A DNA stretch of 64,000 bases from Tricholomella constricta (Eukaryota; Basidiomycota; Agaricomycetes; Agaricales; Lyophyllaceae): positions 930,001 through 994,000 of the forward strand of contig JAACJP010000008.1 in NCBI GenBank assembly GCA_013368375.1. Reading direction: 5' to 3'. The notes under the pieces are model-generated. The model made no database searches and was not told the origin of the DNA. It saw only the letters and a program-made list of their open reading frames with translations. Position numbers and translations under genes: made by a program. Position 1 is the first letter of the stretch. Every line of letters starts with the position of its first letter. Below are positions 33,896 to 46,500 of the stretch, in pieces.

Positions 33896-34369
33896 ACTCG
33901 GAGCCTGGCCTGCTTCTGCATAGGTGAGCTCCTTACCTCCTTACACTTGCATCCTTAACTTTACGCGTCCAATCTTTGTTCGATCGGCCTTCTTTCTCCA
34001 TTACCCTACTGCCGCCTACTGCCACCATGATGCATATATCAACGCTCATAGATGCTTGATATTCATAAGTGCTCGAATTAAAAACAAATTCTACCCTCCT
34101 GACCGCTGGACGTCCGGATGATGTTACATGGCTGTGACACGTGGTGTTTCCCGCGTCACTGCTGAGGCCCTCGGAGCGAATTTCTCTTGAGACCACACGA
34201 TAAGCCTCGGATATTTTTCGGCGGAGTACGGGCATAAATCATCCGCTACTTCAGATGCATACTTACCCTTGCAACACTCTTCTTAGATCTTTGATTCGAT
34301 TTTGATGCTCAAGTCAGAGCAGCATTCTAACAGGTCTTGGGGAACAGTATTTTTTTGGGCCTCCAAGAT

Positions 34370-34390
34370 CTGTCAACGCCCTGTCAACGC
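34370..34390. repeat. Short tandem duplication, 10-base unit
   Basis: CTGTCAACGC occurs twice (34370-34379 and 34381-34390), separated by one base, in the gene-poor region. Confidence 0.8.
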
Positions 34391-36274
34391 TTTTTTGTCC
34401 TGTTGAACTTGCCTGGGATGAGGGAAAAACAGATCATCCCACATTTCAACCCCACACTTCGCCCTTCTACCGGCGGTGGAGTATGGCTCAAGAACTTCGA
34501 ATATTGTTTATTATTGACCCCGTCTAGTATAACATATTAGGTCGCTTAGAATTGGAAGGACGTCACACTAAGCGTCCTGTGGCCACGAATACAAGAACCC
34601 TTAGTTTGGGTTGGAGTCACACCAAGGACATCGGAGAGACAGACAAAGTTCATTTTGACGCAACGCCTGGCGATGCCCGAATCGGATTCCACATCCGCGG
34701 AAGTGATTGACCCCCAAAAAACGTAACTGATGGCTACGATAGGCAAGATTCCCTGCAAAACCCGACCAAAATGTACGTCGAAATCCGTGCCCTGCAAACT
34801 GACTACCCTGACAGATCCATTGACCCTATTAGATTGCTAACTGGAGACTTCTAAATCTTATTTCCCCGCGAACACAAAAGTCCCTTGATATCCAGCAACA
34901 AATCTCAGTCCTTCAAGAAGACATATCTGGGAATATTCGAGCCAGTCCCCTCTTTTGCCCGAGTGTATCAAAATTTTTCATAACGCCGACAAGAATAGGT
35001 CTTGATGCACCGCTTGGGAAGATTCATGTCACATGTAGCGTTTCTGCCATGTTAAAAAAAAGAATAACTTTCGAGGATCTCGCTCTCACCTGGATTCCAG
35101 CATCACTTGCAATGGGGTGAAAGGACGCCTTCTTCCCTGTACCACCACCGCTTCGCGAACTCGTCATGTTCACACGAGCATTTTTCCGTTGCCACACGAG
35201 GTTGTCAATTATCAACTTCTTTTCCATCCCCTTTTATTCCGTCAAGTCGTCTTCGTGTTGATCATGATCACAGAGCAGCTCGCAGTTTGAGGCCCAACGC
35301 CGACGCGAACTGACAGGCTCCTCTCGTCCGAATTATCGCTGTTGGCTGCGCATGTCATGTTGGTTTCCGAATTTTCAGACGCTCCAATATCATAGAAAGC
35401 CTTGGGCTGCCTTGGAATTTTCTTCCGGCGGAACTTTTTTTATTAAGCTTTCGCTGGCAAGCTGGCGACACGCATCAAATCTGTCCTCAACCTTTTCATC
35501 GAGCCATTCGAGAAGATGCTTGGGAAGCTTCCGACACGCCCTCTCACAGGAACAATGACTTTTCCAGTCTTTCAGTACCGGCTTACGCACAGCTCAGAAA
35601 AACGTTCCTACATCGCTCCGCTTCTCGTGACGATTATACCGGGGGTCAATCCCTTGGTATAGTGTCGTTTAGCTCAGCCAATCAATGTCGTCCACGGAGA
35701 CGGAGCCGATATTGCAAGCTTCAGTGTGGAGTTCTAGTTCTGACAGAATAAGGAAGACTGTTCTTATTAGGGGGCGCGTAAATGGAAGGCCTTTAAACAA
35801 TGATTGAGAGGCTCAGGAATCGCAGAACGTTTTTGTTTTGTCATCAGATTTCGCGTTCGTATAATCGACAGACACGCGGTCTGAACCGAGGCGATGGGTA
35901 CTGCCCTTGATTTCACTACTCATTGTTGATTCGTGGAGGATTAAAGGTAGCTGGATTTCAGCGTGGATAAGACGGACAATGTTGACTGCTCATGCCATTA
36001 CCCACCGCGGCAGCCCCCACCAACCTCGACCTTTCATAAATTCACATCTTGTGTACGGTAAAAAGGTTGTATAAAGTCTTCCCATAGAAAGATAATTCTA
36101 GGTGACATTTCGCGGATTTTAAGCACGCGACAGCTTGGAAAGTCGGTAGAATGGCGGTCAGCGCCACAATCGCGTTATTCTCGCGGAATTATGTAATCTA
36201 TGATATTTACTGTTATTTGGCAGGTACATTAATCGCGGGTTTATTGTACTTAAGGCGTTCAGCATAACCAGGCA

Positions 36275-37891
36275 ATGGGCGCCAGCCAGTCTAATACGCA
36301 GCATCACCCTCCTTCACGCGCCTTACATGTCCTTCGAGTCACTCCGTCATCCCCAGGGTCGAACACTAGCATCGAACCCTTTTTTGATTTTGTCGTTGGC
36401 TTCGAAGGAGACTCGTTGTCGCAGGTGAATGCGATTGATGCCTCACAGTTGGAGAGAATCGTCGAGCGGCACGAGGGACGTACCCTAAATCTTCTTGTTT
36501 GGAATAGCAAAAGCCAAAAAACGAGAGGTACGTGAGCATGGTTGTTATCACTATGTTGTAGCTCAGTGAGCGACCAGTGGTCCCGATCAAGCCCTCACGC
36601 GCCTGGTCTCAAACGGCGCACACATCGACATCACATCCTAGTGGTACCTCATCCCAGCCCTCACTACTGGGTCTGAGCATGCGGATGTGTGAGCCAGAGA
36701 CGGCTACGGAAAACGTTTGGCATGTTTTGGACGTACTAGAGGGCAGCCCTGCGGAAAGTGCGGGTCTTGTGCCAATGGGTGACTGGATTCTTGGTGAGCT
36801 ACATGCCAGTCAATAACACGCTTCTGTCTGACATATATTCGACGTAGGCTGGTCCGGTGGAGTACTTGGAGCAGAAAACGACTTCTATGATCTCGTTGAA
36901 GCAGTAAGCCGCTCTTTCACGACATGCCCTTGATCTTGATTGACCGTATCTACCAGCATATTGACAAACCTCTAAGGGTATACGTCTACTCCCATGACTT
37001 CGAGTTCGTATCCGGAATCGCCGCTTTTTCGTCCTCAGCTGACCTGCTAACAACCTTTCCATCTTCGCAGTACACTTAGAGAGGTTGTATTAATTCCAAA
37101 TCGACACTGGGGCGGCGAAGGCTTGTTAGGATGCGTATTCGGGTACGAATATTCTTATAGATCCAAAAATACGCCGAGAAATAACGCTCTTGGAAATCAA
37201 CGCAGGTTCGGCCTTCTCCATAGAATACCACCCCAGCCGGAGGACCGTCTTCCTGGATCGACTCCCATCGAGCTACAGGATGCTGCAGAGGAATACGAAG
37301 AACAGGAACTTTTTGTTCCTGCCGACGTACATTCTGAGTCGCAGTTCAGCGCGGAGCAACTGGAGGAATGGCGACGGCAGGAACAAGAACAGTGGAACCA
37401 GGAAACTATTGCGAATCGCACCCTCTATGATCACTCCCAACAAGACATCCGGGCGTCCGAAGATGCAAACGCTTATTATGCCAACCCAGCCGACCACGAT
37501 CATAACTATGAACTTGAAAACAAATATAGGCGCGGCGATTACGCGAATGACAGTGGCCCTTCTGGTCATCCTCGTATCACTGCCAATCAAGAAGCATCTC
37601 TGCGGCCAGTGTCCTTCGTGGATAATTCCAGGACGCCGACGCGGTCGTTCGCTCGTCCTTCGATGAATGGTGATTCGTGAACGCCGTAGTCCTACATTTC
37701 CCTACAACTCAAACACCATGCATCAAGGTCTTAGCCTCGCGGAAGGTGTCTCCAGAGGGCTCTCCTCCACTGCCGGCTCCGCGATTCTGGAAGAGGAAGA
37801 TGACGCCGAAGACGAAGACGACTATGATGGGGGAGCGAGTGCCACAGGCACGGAGTCTACATCTCGCGGCAGTCTGACCAGCATCGATTGA
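36275..37891 (+). CDS. GRH1: GRASP55/65 family Golgi peripheral protein
   Basis: GRASP proteins tether Golgi/ER-exit membranes and support unconventional secretion. The start MGASQSN has Gly2 and Ser6, matching an N-myristoylation signal. PDZ-like repeat 1 follows (FFDFVVGFEGDSL, then TLNLLVWNSKSQKTR). A 5' intron then leads to VVPIKPSRAWSQ. PDZ-like repeat 2 has VWHVLDVLEGSPAESAGL, PMGDWILG, HIDKPLRVYVYSHDFE and IPNRHWGGEGLLGCVFG. The next exon gives FGLLHRIPPQPEDRLPG, a hallmark of the family. The C-terminal half is disordered, rich in Glu/Gln and Ser. An apparent frame change near 37677 is explained by a 58-base GT-AG intron (37677-37734), joining MNGDS to LAEGVSRGLSS and ending in an acidic tail, stop at 37891. 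About 375 residues in all. Confidence 0.92.
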
Positions 37892-38523
37892 AAATCAACC
37901 CTGTCGTAACTGGACTTTTGATTGTTTTGCATCTATCTATCCCAGAGCAAACAAGTTTTTGACCTTTGACAGTTGTGTCAGTTCGCCTATACAGGCGAAC
38001 GGCCCGTCTTTTTTCTCCCACCTCAATGTCACCACCTCGTATTTTCTTCGGTAAGGCACGTGGTATCCTCTGATCAAGAAACTCCGCGAGCAATTCCCAG
38101 AAGATTTTGCGGATGTCCGGCAGCAGTCTTACCGTGGTTCGTTGCAAGGACAGATTTTGTGTACGATGTTGTGCAGAAGGACTCCACATCATAGGATCCA
38201 TGACACGCTTCTTCTCTTTTCCTACCGTACTAATATAGTGCAGAAATATTTCCTCCCGGCCCGCCGCAAAACGATAGTGTGCACCGATCGGCAACCGTCT
38301 CCCAGCACCCAGTTGTGCGCTGTATTTCTTAGACACCTCTAAGGCGCCGCAACGATCGTTGGCAAGGCGGCCCGGCTTCAATCCTCTCGCATGCATCACG
38401 TTGGGCGGTTTGGCGGCGCCCGGTTTGCTGGGTTGGATTCGGCACTTTCCTTTAGTCAACGAAGAAAACCCGCAACATTGGACGCGTGGTGTATAAGAGA
38501 CGTGATTAGCGACTTGTGGACCC
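37892..38523. other. Intergenic region containing a long antisense open frame
   Basis: About 630 bases lie between two plus-strand genes. It should contain the GRASP 3' UTR and the promoter of the rhamnogalacturonan lyase. The minus strand is stop-free across the whole gap and into both flanking genes (ATG 38738 to 37857, 294 codons including the stop). The predicted protein is basic and matches nothing I know; see the finding. Confidence 0.4.
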
Positions 38524-40979
38524 ATGTTCTCTGCCACAATGAAGCTCCTTCTTCTGGGAAGTTTACTGGGCTGCCTTCCAGCTGTTTTCGCTGCCTTTGG
38601 TATCACGACTTCTGGCAATAATCTGCTTGTCGACACAGGGGCTGGACTTGTAACAACCAGTACGTGGTTAGTCCTTGTTGGAAGTGGCGCATGAGGTGAC
38701 GCATGCTGGTGACCAGTCAACAAGTCGAATGGAGACATTACGTCTCTCAACTACAACGGAAAACAGCTCCAGGATCAATCCAAATTCACTCACCTCAGCT
38801 CTGGATTAGGTTATTTTATCCGCTGTGCGCTTGCAAGTACTGCGTGACGCTAAACGTACATCCAGGTTCCGCCACTGTGACGTCCTCTGTTGCCAACAAC
38901 ATTGGAACCGTGACCATCAAAACCAGTACTATTGTAAGTTGCTTTGAGAGACACTCTCGAATCAGAGCCGTTAACCCGTGCAAACAGACACACTATTATA
39001 TCATCCGCTCCGGCATCAACACCCTCTACATTGGCACATATGCCTCTGCTGAGCCGAGTGTTGGAGAGCTGCGCTTCATTGCACGCCTTTCAAAATCGGC
39101 CTTGCCCAATGGCCACCCTAACGCTGAAATCAACGGGGGGACTGCTATCGAAGGTTCAGACGTGTTCTTAGTTAACGGTCAGACCCGATCCAAATTCTAC
39201 TCCAGTGTGAGTTCAGGTTTGCTGTCGTATAGCAATTGTTCTGATTTCCATATTTAGATTCCTTTCATCCGAGATCAGGTACACGGAGTCACTGGCTCTG
39301 GCGTTGGCGCCTACATCATCGTCCCTAGTGTTAGTTACGAAACCTCGTCAGGTGGTCCATTCTTCCGTGGTGCGAAATTTAGTTCAGAGTTTTGGCAGAA
39401 AATGAGCTAACGTCTCACAATTTCTGAAGACATCAACAACCAAGGCGGCGCACAGCAAGAACTCTACTGGTACATGAACTCTGGTCATGAACAAACTGAG
39501 GCATACCGCACTGGATTCTTTGGACCGTTAGTGATCCTCTTATTACTGTTGCTGTTTTTTTCTGACCGAACACAAGTTACGCTTTGGCAATCACGTCCGG
39601 CTCAGCTCCTTCAGCGAACTTGGACACGAGCTTCATGGACAATCTCGGTCTTCAGGGCTATGTTGCACCCTCCGGTCGTGGTACAGTCTCTGGCACTTAT
39701 TCCGGTACTATCTCTGGCCCTGCTGTCACCATCGGGTTCAAGGCACGAAGTTGTCTCATTTGACCCGTCGCCGCAAAACTCACACCAAATGTTCATGTAG
39801 AACTCTGCCGCCCAGTACTGGGTCTCCGCGTCAGGGTACGTACCGTTCGACAGAAGTCACAGTTCAATTATAATGTCTGTTACAGAGGGAGCTTCACCCG
39901 CACACTGATGAAACCCGGCACATATACTGCAACCCTTTTCCAAGGAGAACTCGAGGCAGGCACAGGCAGTGTTACCGTCCGATCAGGCGCAACGACTTCG
40001 CTGACGTTGACGGCCTCTCTTAACCGACCTTCAACACTCTGGTCAATTGGTACGGTCGACGGAACACCACTCGGGTACGTTTTTGTGCACTGATACAAGC
40101 CACCCCTTGGACTTACTCTGTGAATGTAGATTCCTTAACGCAGACAAGATTGAGACCATGCATCCGTGAGTCGCCACGTGTTTTTCATAGGAGCTTTTCC
40201 ACTGACGATAAAGCAGGTCTGACTCGAGAATGGGCAAATGGGGCCCAATCACATTTACGATCGGCTCCAGCTCCGTCGGCTCCTTCCCGATGGCACAATT
40301 CAAGGGCGTAAGTGAATGCTCAAATTTAGCTGGCCCCTCAGTATCTCATGAAGAAGGGTTTAGGTGAACAACCCCACTACCATCAAGTGGAGCGCGTCTT
40401 CCTCACAAATTGGTATTTACCATTTTCCGTTCGTCCCGAGCATGACGTTCACACAGATATAGGTGCACGCACTTTGCGTATTCGCACCACTGAAGCCTTC
40501 GCTGGCGGCCGACCCCAGATTACCGTCAACTCTTGGACTTCCAGTGCACCTCCTAGTAAGTCTCAACCGGACAATGTTCTTGATACACTAAGCTCACCTT
40601 GTTTTCAGCTCCCCCTAATGTCGATTCTCGCGGGTGAGCATTGGAATTTCATTTAACTTGTTTTCGTTTTGATTCCTTGCCGGCCGAAGTGTTACTCGCG
40701 GTACTTGGCGTGGTATTAACCAAGTCTGTGCGTACCTTTTAATTTCGTTACACTTCTGACTTTCCGGCTTGACAACTTTTGTATTTTGGGCAGATGATTA
40801 CGCGATCCCCTCAGGTCAGCTTTTCTTTGGACTTGACCAGCACCCTGGTCTCATCGATGTTACATTCAGGCACCCTAATCGCTGGCTCGAACACCATACA
40901 GATCAATGTCATCAGCGGAAGTTCTGGAGATATATTCTTGAGCCCCAACTTCGTTTACGACTCGGTCGAGCTTTTCTGA
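38524..40979 (+). CDS. Secreted rhamnogalacturonan endolyase (polysaccharide lyase family 4)
   Basis: This enzyme cleaves the rhamnogalacturonan I backbone of pectin by beta-elimination outside the cell. The first ATG (38524) or the second (38539) starts a signal peptide, [19 protein letters not shown]. The mature start [19 protein letters not shown] is typical of the PL4 N-terminal beta-sandwich. Later exons give [29 protein letters not shown] and [19 protein letters not shown]. The middle FnIII-like module is at 39790-40100 ([17 protein letters not shown]). The C-terminal CBM-like module ends [16 protein letters not shown]. About ten short introns are present, one between VTT and [12 protein letters not shown]. 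About 525 residues, the size of RhgB/Rgl-type PL4 enzymes. It is probably induced on plant material, but no regulatory site was identified. A saprotrophic or plant-associated lifestyle is inferred. Confidence 0.92.
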
Positions 40980-41085
40980 GGTAAATGAGATGTATGGTAT
41001 GGTATTAAGTAGATAGCAGGCAAACAATCGTCGTTGATGCGTCGTGATGATAGTATTATACAAACTCTAGCCATCTGTGCGAGTT

Positions 41086-43408
41086 TCAACGCGTTATATC
41101 TCCTGCAGCGTCCAGGGTTTCATTCGGGGTCTGTTGCTGAGGCTTAAATTCTAGACTCTGCGCAATGACTGGCCAGACTGTTCAAAGGTGAATAAATGTG
41201 AAAGAATATGATGATGAAAAGATGCCAACCTTCTTCAAATCCTGGGTGCCGACCATTTCTGATTTGTTGCCAAACATTGCGCATCGCGTCTGACGCCCGA
41301 ATATCTTTCCAGTGAGCTAGGAAGAAATTGACCTGAACCTACGACAAGGTTAGAAGTGTCGCGAAAGAATTAAGATAGCAGCGCACTTGACGGATGTCAT
41401 CGAAAGCGGCCGCAAACGGAGAGAATACTTCGAAGGCAATGTTGTCGACTGTAAGTGACTTCACGATGTGCTAAAAATCGAGTGGAATTCAGCGTAAACA
41501 ACGCGTCAAGTGCTATGATTACCTGTGATGCCCTCTCCTTCAAATCTCCGAGATCAAATCCTTTTGAATTTGGTCAGAATCGTATAGTCATAACGAAAGG
41601 AAACGGACCCACGGTCCGCCAATCTATATGCAGCTTTTGCAGAGCAAGGTGCAGGTCTTCCGGTGTTGTTCCTTTTCCATTCCAGAATCCACTCTCGCCG
41701 TGAGGTAGCAGATTCTTGTTGTGAAATGCGTTTCTGAGTCGATGTGTTTCCTTGAATTTCGGAAGGAGTCGAAGGCTGGGAGGTGGTCGAGATCGGCGTT
41801 GCAGGAGGTCGATTCTTCGCAATGAATGAGGAAGACAATGGAGCGAATACGATAGTATCCGTATACAGCTAGATATGGCTGTCAGAATATGATTCTTATA
41901 TCCTCAGGAATTGTCCTCACGTAGTAGAGCAATGCCAAATAAGTGGTATATGCGACATCCTTGACGACCACTGTGAACTTTGAGGTTGTAGGAAGATCTG
42001 GGGAACGCGATGGAATTGTCACAATCTGGCTACTTCGAGGGCTGGATGGATGTGACAGTTTGGCGCGAACATTGCGTTGTTCTTCCTCTCGCTCGATATC
42101 GCCGTCATCCTCCATGGCGTTTTCGGCGACAGACGTGGCGGAAGGCTCCAAAGGAAGTGATACCCGAGAAGAACTAGGTTCAGCGTCGTGATGTAACTCG
42201 TCTACATCTCCGTCCTCGTCATCCGAATCTTCAAATTCGTTCATGACAAGATTCGCGTCCGAGTCAATGATACTTGGTGCTTGTGTACCTCCGATTACCC
42301 GCGACTCCTCCGGAGATCCTTCGGCGAAACCAGAGCTGAACACTGTTAATTTTTTTGTGGTTAGCATACTTCTGAGGTAAATATCGCGACATGACCCACT
42401 AGATTCGAAATACTCCGCGCGTTTTAGCAGCCTCCGCGAGGCCCAGATTCTACGCGCCGACTTCAACTTTCCGCTACGTCCGGGGATAATAAATTCCACA
42501 TCCGAGTATAGGGGATCGTCAAGGAGGGCACCAACGGTATCAAGGAGTCCTTTGGGTACAGATTGGCGAGGGTGGGCCGGTGCAGGTGGTGGTGGTGCAG
42601 GAGATGAGGTTATAGTACATATGATAATAAATGCATCATGCGCTTTGACCCCATGTGTTTGGTAATACACATTATCTCTTCTCGCGAATTGTGCCCTAAG
42701 ACCACAGGTTAGTAACGAACAGACCCCTTTCAGGATGCCAAACGTGCCATCCCCAATTTGCAGTCTGTTTCAGGAGTTAGACAGAGAGCAAGCCTAGGAG
42801 GATGATATCGACATACCTTATGAGAGAATGAATGGTTATGTGCTTCTTTGAGGTTGTAGAGCACCGTCTTTCCTATGCTGTAGGCCATATATTAGAGATG
42901 TACATAGCCAGTGTTAAACGGCGACTACTTTCGAAGTTCGAAACTGAACTTGTATATCCCTTCTCTCACCCATCTGGACATAAAAGAAGTAAGTGCTATC
43001 CAATGGTATTTGATCATGAACGCACTTTCCGCCATCGCCCATGGCTGCCTCCTTCTCTTCTGTGGTAGGCTAGTACAGTATGAGCATAAACCGTCGGAAC
43101 AGAAACAAAAGTAATTCTCCTTACTTCGCAGGATAGATACAGACTGACATAACCGCCTTCAGTTGCCCCTGGAACTTCCTTTGACGTACCAGCATTTGCG
43201 TAGAAGAGGATCTTCACAACATTAGCCACTTGGAGTCACACAAGTATGGAAATCAACGCACTTGCCAACGACCGCCCCCGAAACGAACAGATTTTGTAAC
43301 CTTTGATTTTGACTCGCCCTTCGTCGAATCAAAGAGGTTCTTCAAACCTTTAAGAGTCCATTCGAAGGCAATCGTAGTCGATTCCTGAGCTTCAGACTCG
43401 ACTTCCAT
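41086..43408 (-). CDS. MATH-BTB domain protein
   Basis: The start at 43408 gives MEVESEAQESTTIAFEWTL. Several short exons build an N-terminal MATH-like beta-sandwich (GYVSLYLSCE, then ELRNLGKSTLFNVKEAHNHS and the typical WGWAQFARRDNVYYQTHG). A Pro-rich spacer leads to a BTB/POZ domain (DDPLYSDVEFIIPGR, then ARRIWASRRLLKRAEYFES). An acidic, Ser-rich insertion of about 110 residues interrupts the BTB fold, which resumes with FTVVVKDVAYTTYLALLYYL, YTDTIVFAPL and PCSAKAAYRLADR. The C-terminal BACK-like part includes QVNFFLAHWKDIRASDAM and FEEVWPVIAQSLEFK, stop at 41086. MATH-BTB proteins are typically substrate adaptors of Cullin-3 ubiquitin ligases; that role is inferred. The gene starts only 190 bases from the PRP24 stop. 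Confidence 0.87.
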
Positions 43409-43597
43409 GATTTCAACAGATGAACAAAAATATGGATCACAGATGAGAGCAAGTTTAAGTAAAGACTTTGGCTATCGTCGTAGAGGTAAGACGCTGAAAT
43501 TTAGGAAACTAGCAACGATCTCCAAAAGTGCTACAATACACGTGAGTTGATGATGCTGGTCACGTTACCAAGTACGCCCGGATCGCGGCTTCAAAGT

Positions 43598-46500
43598 TTA
43601 TTGACCTCCTAACATTTTCCTGAAATCATCCTGTCCCTTTCCTTGACTCTGTGAACTTGAAGTAGACTGGAACGAAGGAACAGTTGAGGATGCAGCTTTC
43701 GGGGCGGCATGTTTTCGTGCATGGCCTAAGCCAGCCCTCGGACGCGACACGGCGGCGCGGGGAACGAACAAGCCGCCAGTTTTCGGTGGCGGGGCTGCTG
43801 ATCGTGTTAAAACGCCATCGCGGCCCTCTTCAGAGAGTTGTAAATTATTTCCGTTAAAAACGATCGGTTCCGGTCGCAACAGGAGTTTGCCCGCTTCCTG
43901 TTCAGTTCAGTGTCAGCATAATTCAAACACGGAAGCAAATCATAACCACTGACTGCAGCATTCTCGAGTTCTACAACTGCTTCTTGCTGGTCTACGAAGA
44001 CCTCTACCCTTTTGACGGCTGCGATCTTCTCAAGTGTTTGTTGCAGAAGGCCTTCTTGCGTAGCCGCTGGAAGGTTGCGGATCCTCACCGATCTGGTCCG
44101 CGTGTCGGCCGCTTTACTGAGGCCGGAGTCCGCGACAACATTTCTGTATTGCACAACAGCTTCAAAATGACTTGAGGCGAAATTAGTGAAGACAACGTAC
44201 CTGTTTCGGCCCCGTGCACGCGCATCCGCAAGAGTCACTGCGATTCGTCGCTTCTTCAGTTCATGATTGTTTGCGTCCAGAGCGGCCAATGCGTCTTTCT
44301 AATAGCAACCATTAAGATTACAAAACCTCAATAAACGAAAACGAACGCACCTCTTGTTCATACTCGATAAACGCGAAACCTTTCGAATGGCCCTTATCGT
44401 CCATTGCCATTCTGATTTCTTTAATGGTTCCATACTATATTTCACCCTCAGAAAAGCTACGGAATTGAGCCATGGATGCAGACATACCGTTTTGAACAGT
44501 TTATCCAAGTCGGCTTTGCTAGTGAACTTGCTGAGACCGGCGACGTAGACTTCTCTTTCGTTCGCGTCTTGATCCGTTCTCTCTTTCTTTCGTTCCGGGT
44601 TCGAGATATAGACGTTGATTGGCTGATTTGACTCAAGTTCGCGACCATGCAGCTCAAGGGCATTCTGCGCGGAAGTCTGTAAATCACATGCGTCAGTGGA
44701 AATTACACGACAAGTATGTGTCACTCAACGAACCGGGGAGGTGAACTGTACATAACAGAACCGCCTAGTGTTCTTGAACTTTTTGCTTGGCCACCGAACA
44801 TCGAAGATTGTCCCATACTATCACAATTATGAGATTTCAAGTCAGAAAGAGTTCGCAATCACACTGACTTTGCCGAACAGTTCTCTTATGACTGCATCGT
44901 CCGCTGATTCGGGAAAGTTTGTGACGTAGAGGGTTGATTTCCACGCTAGATGAACAGCAACTTCCTGGTCGTGAAGTTTTTTCTTGTCTTTAGTGAGAGC
45001 CGCAGGTATGCTATCCTATATCGCCCATGAGCTCATGAGGTATAAGAGAAAGAAATATGAACATACTCTTTCGAAAAATTCGACAGTCGCGACAAGGGTG
45101 TTAGGCAACTGAGTAATCTTAACCTCCCGAACTTTGCCACACTACTTAACCGTAAGCCGTCGATCAACAAAGGTGAAACTCAACATACGTCTTTGAAGAG
45201 CCCTGCTAGCTCTTCCTCTGTGACACCCGTGGCCAGATCTCCAACGAAAACAGTACAATTTTCTCGATCCCTAATTTGAGGAAGACGGGCAAGTCAGAAA
45301 TAATGTTTCCAAGGGTCATTACAAATTAGACAAACCGTTTCAATGGAGGAGGCTTTTGCTCTGGCTAGGACGTAAATCGCTGGACTTATTGAAGCAGGAG
45401 GAGGTACTCACCTATCCTGGGCTTTTTATGCGCTCCCGATGGCTCATCCTCTGCCTCTCGCTTGGTTCCTCGTTCCTGCGGAACGTCCACGTCCATGGGA
45501 ACATCCACATTGGAAACTGGAGCGCCTGTCATCTGGAGGCTAGAGGCTTGGGCTTCCGTGATTATCTGCATCGCCTCGAAATTGGCTTTTTCTGCCGCCT
45601 ATGAGAGCGAGGTTAGCAATGTGGATATCGATCGGGTCACAACTCTAACCTTGGCTCGCCGAGAATTTATTTGATACTGCGCCTTCTCTACCTTATCGAG
45701 ACATGTGTCCAACTCCTCGACGGATCCATAGAGATGTTCAAAGGCTATCCATGCTTCCCAAATGGCCTCTGGCCAATCGATGTTCTTCATGTAAATATCC
45801 GAAAAAACCTTACGAGCCTTGTCGTATTGTTGATACTTTCTGCAGAAGTTGAATAAGATGTCAGGACAATAAGAGGTAAGACACATACATCAGGGAATCG
45901 GTGTAAGATGTCCACGCGATGTAGCTCGATTTGTAAAACTTTGCTGCTGCTTCCCAGACGGCGGTAGCACTATCGTGCAAATTTGCCAGGTGATACTGAG
46001 GTCTAGTGCTCAGAAGTTACTTGAGAACTGGTAGTGGTAAGACGTACTATTTCTGCTAGATACTTCTCAAGCCGTAGCTTGACATCTCCAGTTTTTGACG
46101 CTAGATGTCCAAGTTTATATGACAAAAAGCACGAAGGCCGTAAACATACCTTGATGAACCATCTCAATTCCATTTTCCAGAATTGCGATGAGGGTTGGCA
46201 GAATTTCCTCATCTGCGAGAACGTGAGTGATTCGGCGACAAGTGACAATAACTCGCGCTTACCATCCGAATCGGCTTCCATCCGCCGCCTCTCGTATCCC
46301 GCACGGGCTAAAATGACAGGGACAATCTGCTCGACATCAGATTGAAGCAACTTGGTGGTGAATGCTTGGTTAAAAATCTCTGCGCCTAATTATATCAACA
46401 TTCCTGCTACAGGTGATAACAAGACGCACCGGCAACTGCTTCTACACTCTCCCCTGTGTCATCATGACCTTCCTAAAATTTTATTATTGGAATGCGCAGC

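Larger units (their letters stand above)
33441..36274. other. Gene-poor region of about 2.8 kb with weak minus-strand coding hints
   Basis: No family is recognised here. Two short direct repeats occur (33871-33895 and 34370-34390). On the minus strand three segments look weakly protein-like. One is 35390-35590 (KSHCSCERACRKLPKHLLE, then DEKVEDRFDACRQLAS). Another is 35089-35227, beginning MEKKLIIDNLVWQRKN and ending SDAGIQ at a good GTGAGA donor. The third is 34546-34797, which follows two TTTGCAG acceptors. They cannot be joined into one clean model, because frames shift between them. This may be a fast-evolving or decaying gene. The left end should hold the PPR promoter and the right end the GRASP promoter. 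Confidence 0.35.

Noticed and set aside
37677..37734. Frameshift or pseudogene in the GRASP gene
   Set aside because: The change of frame is explained exactly by a 58-base GTGAAC...CTTAG intron that joins in phase.
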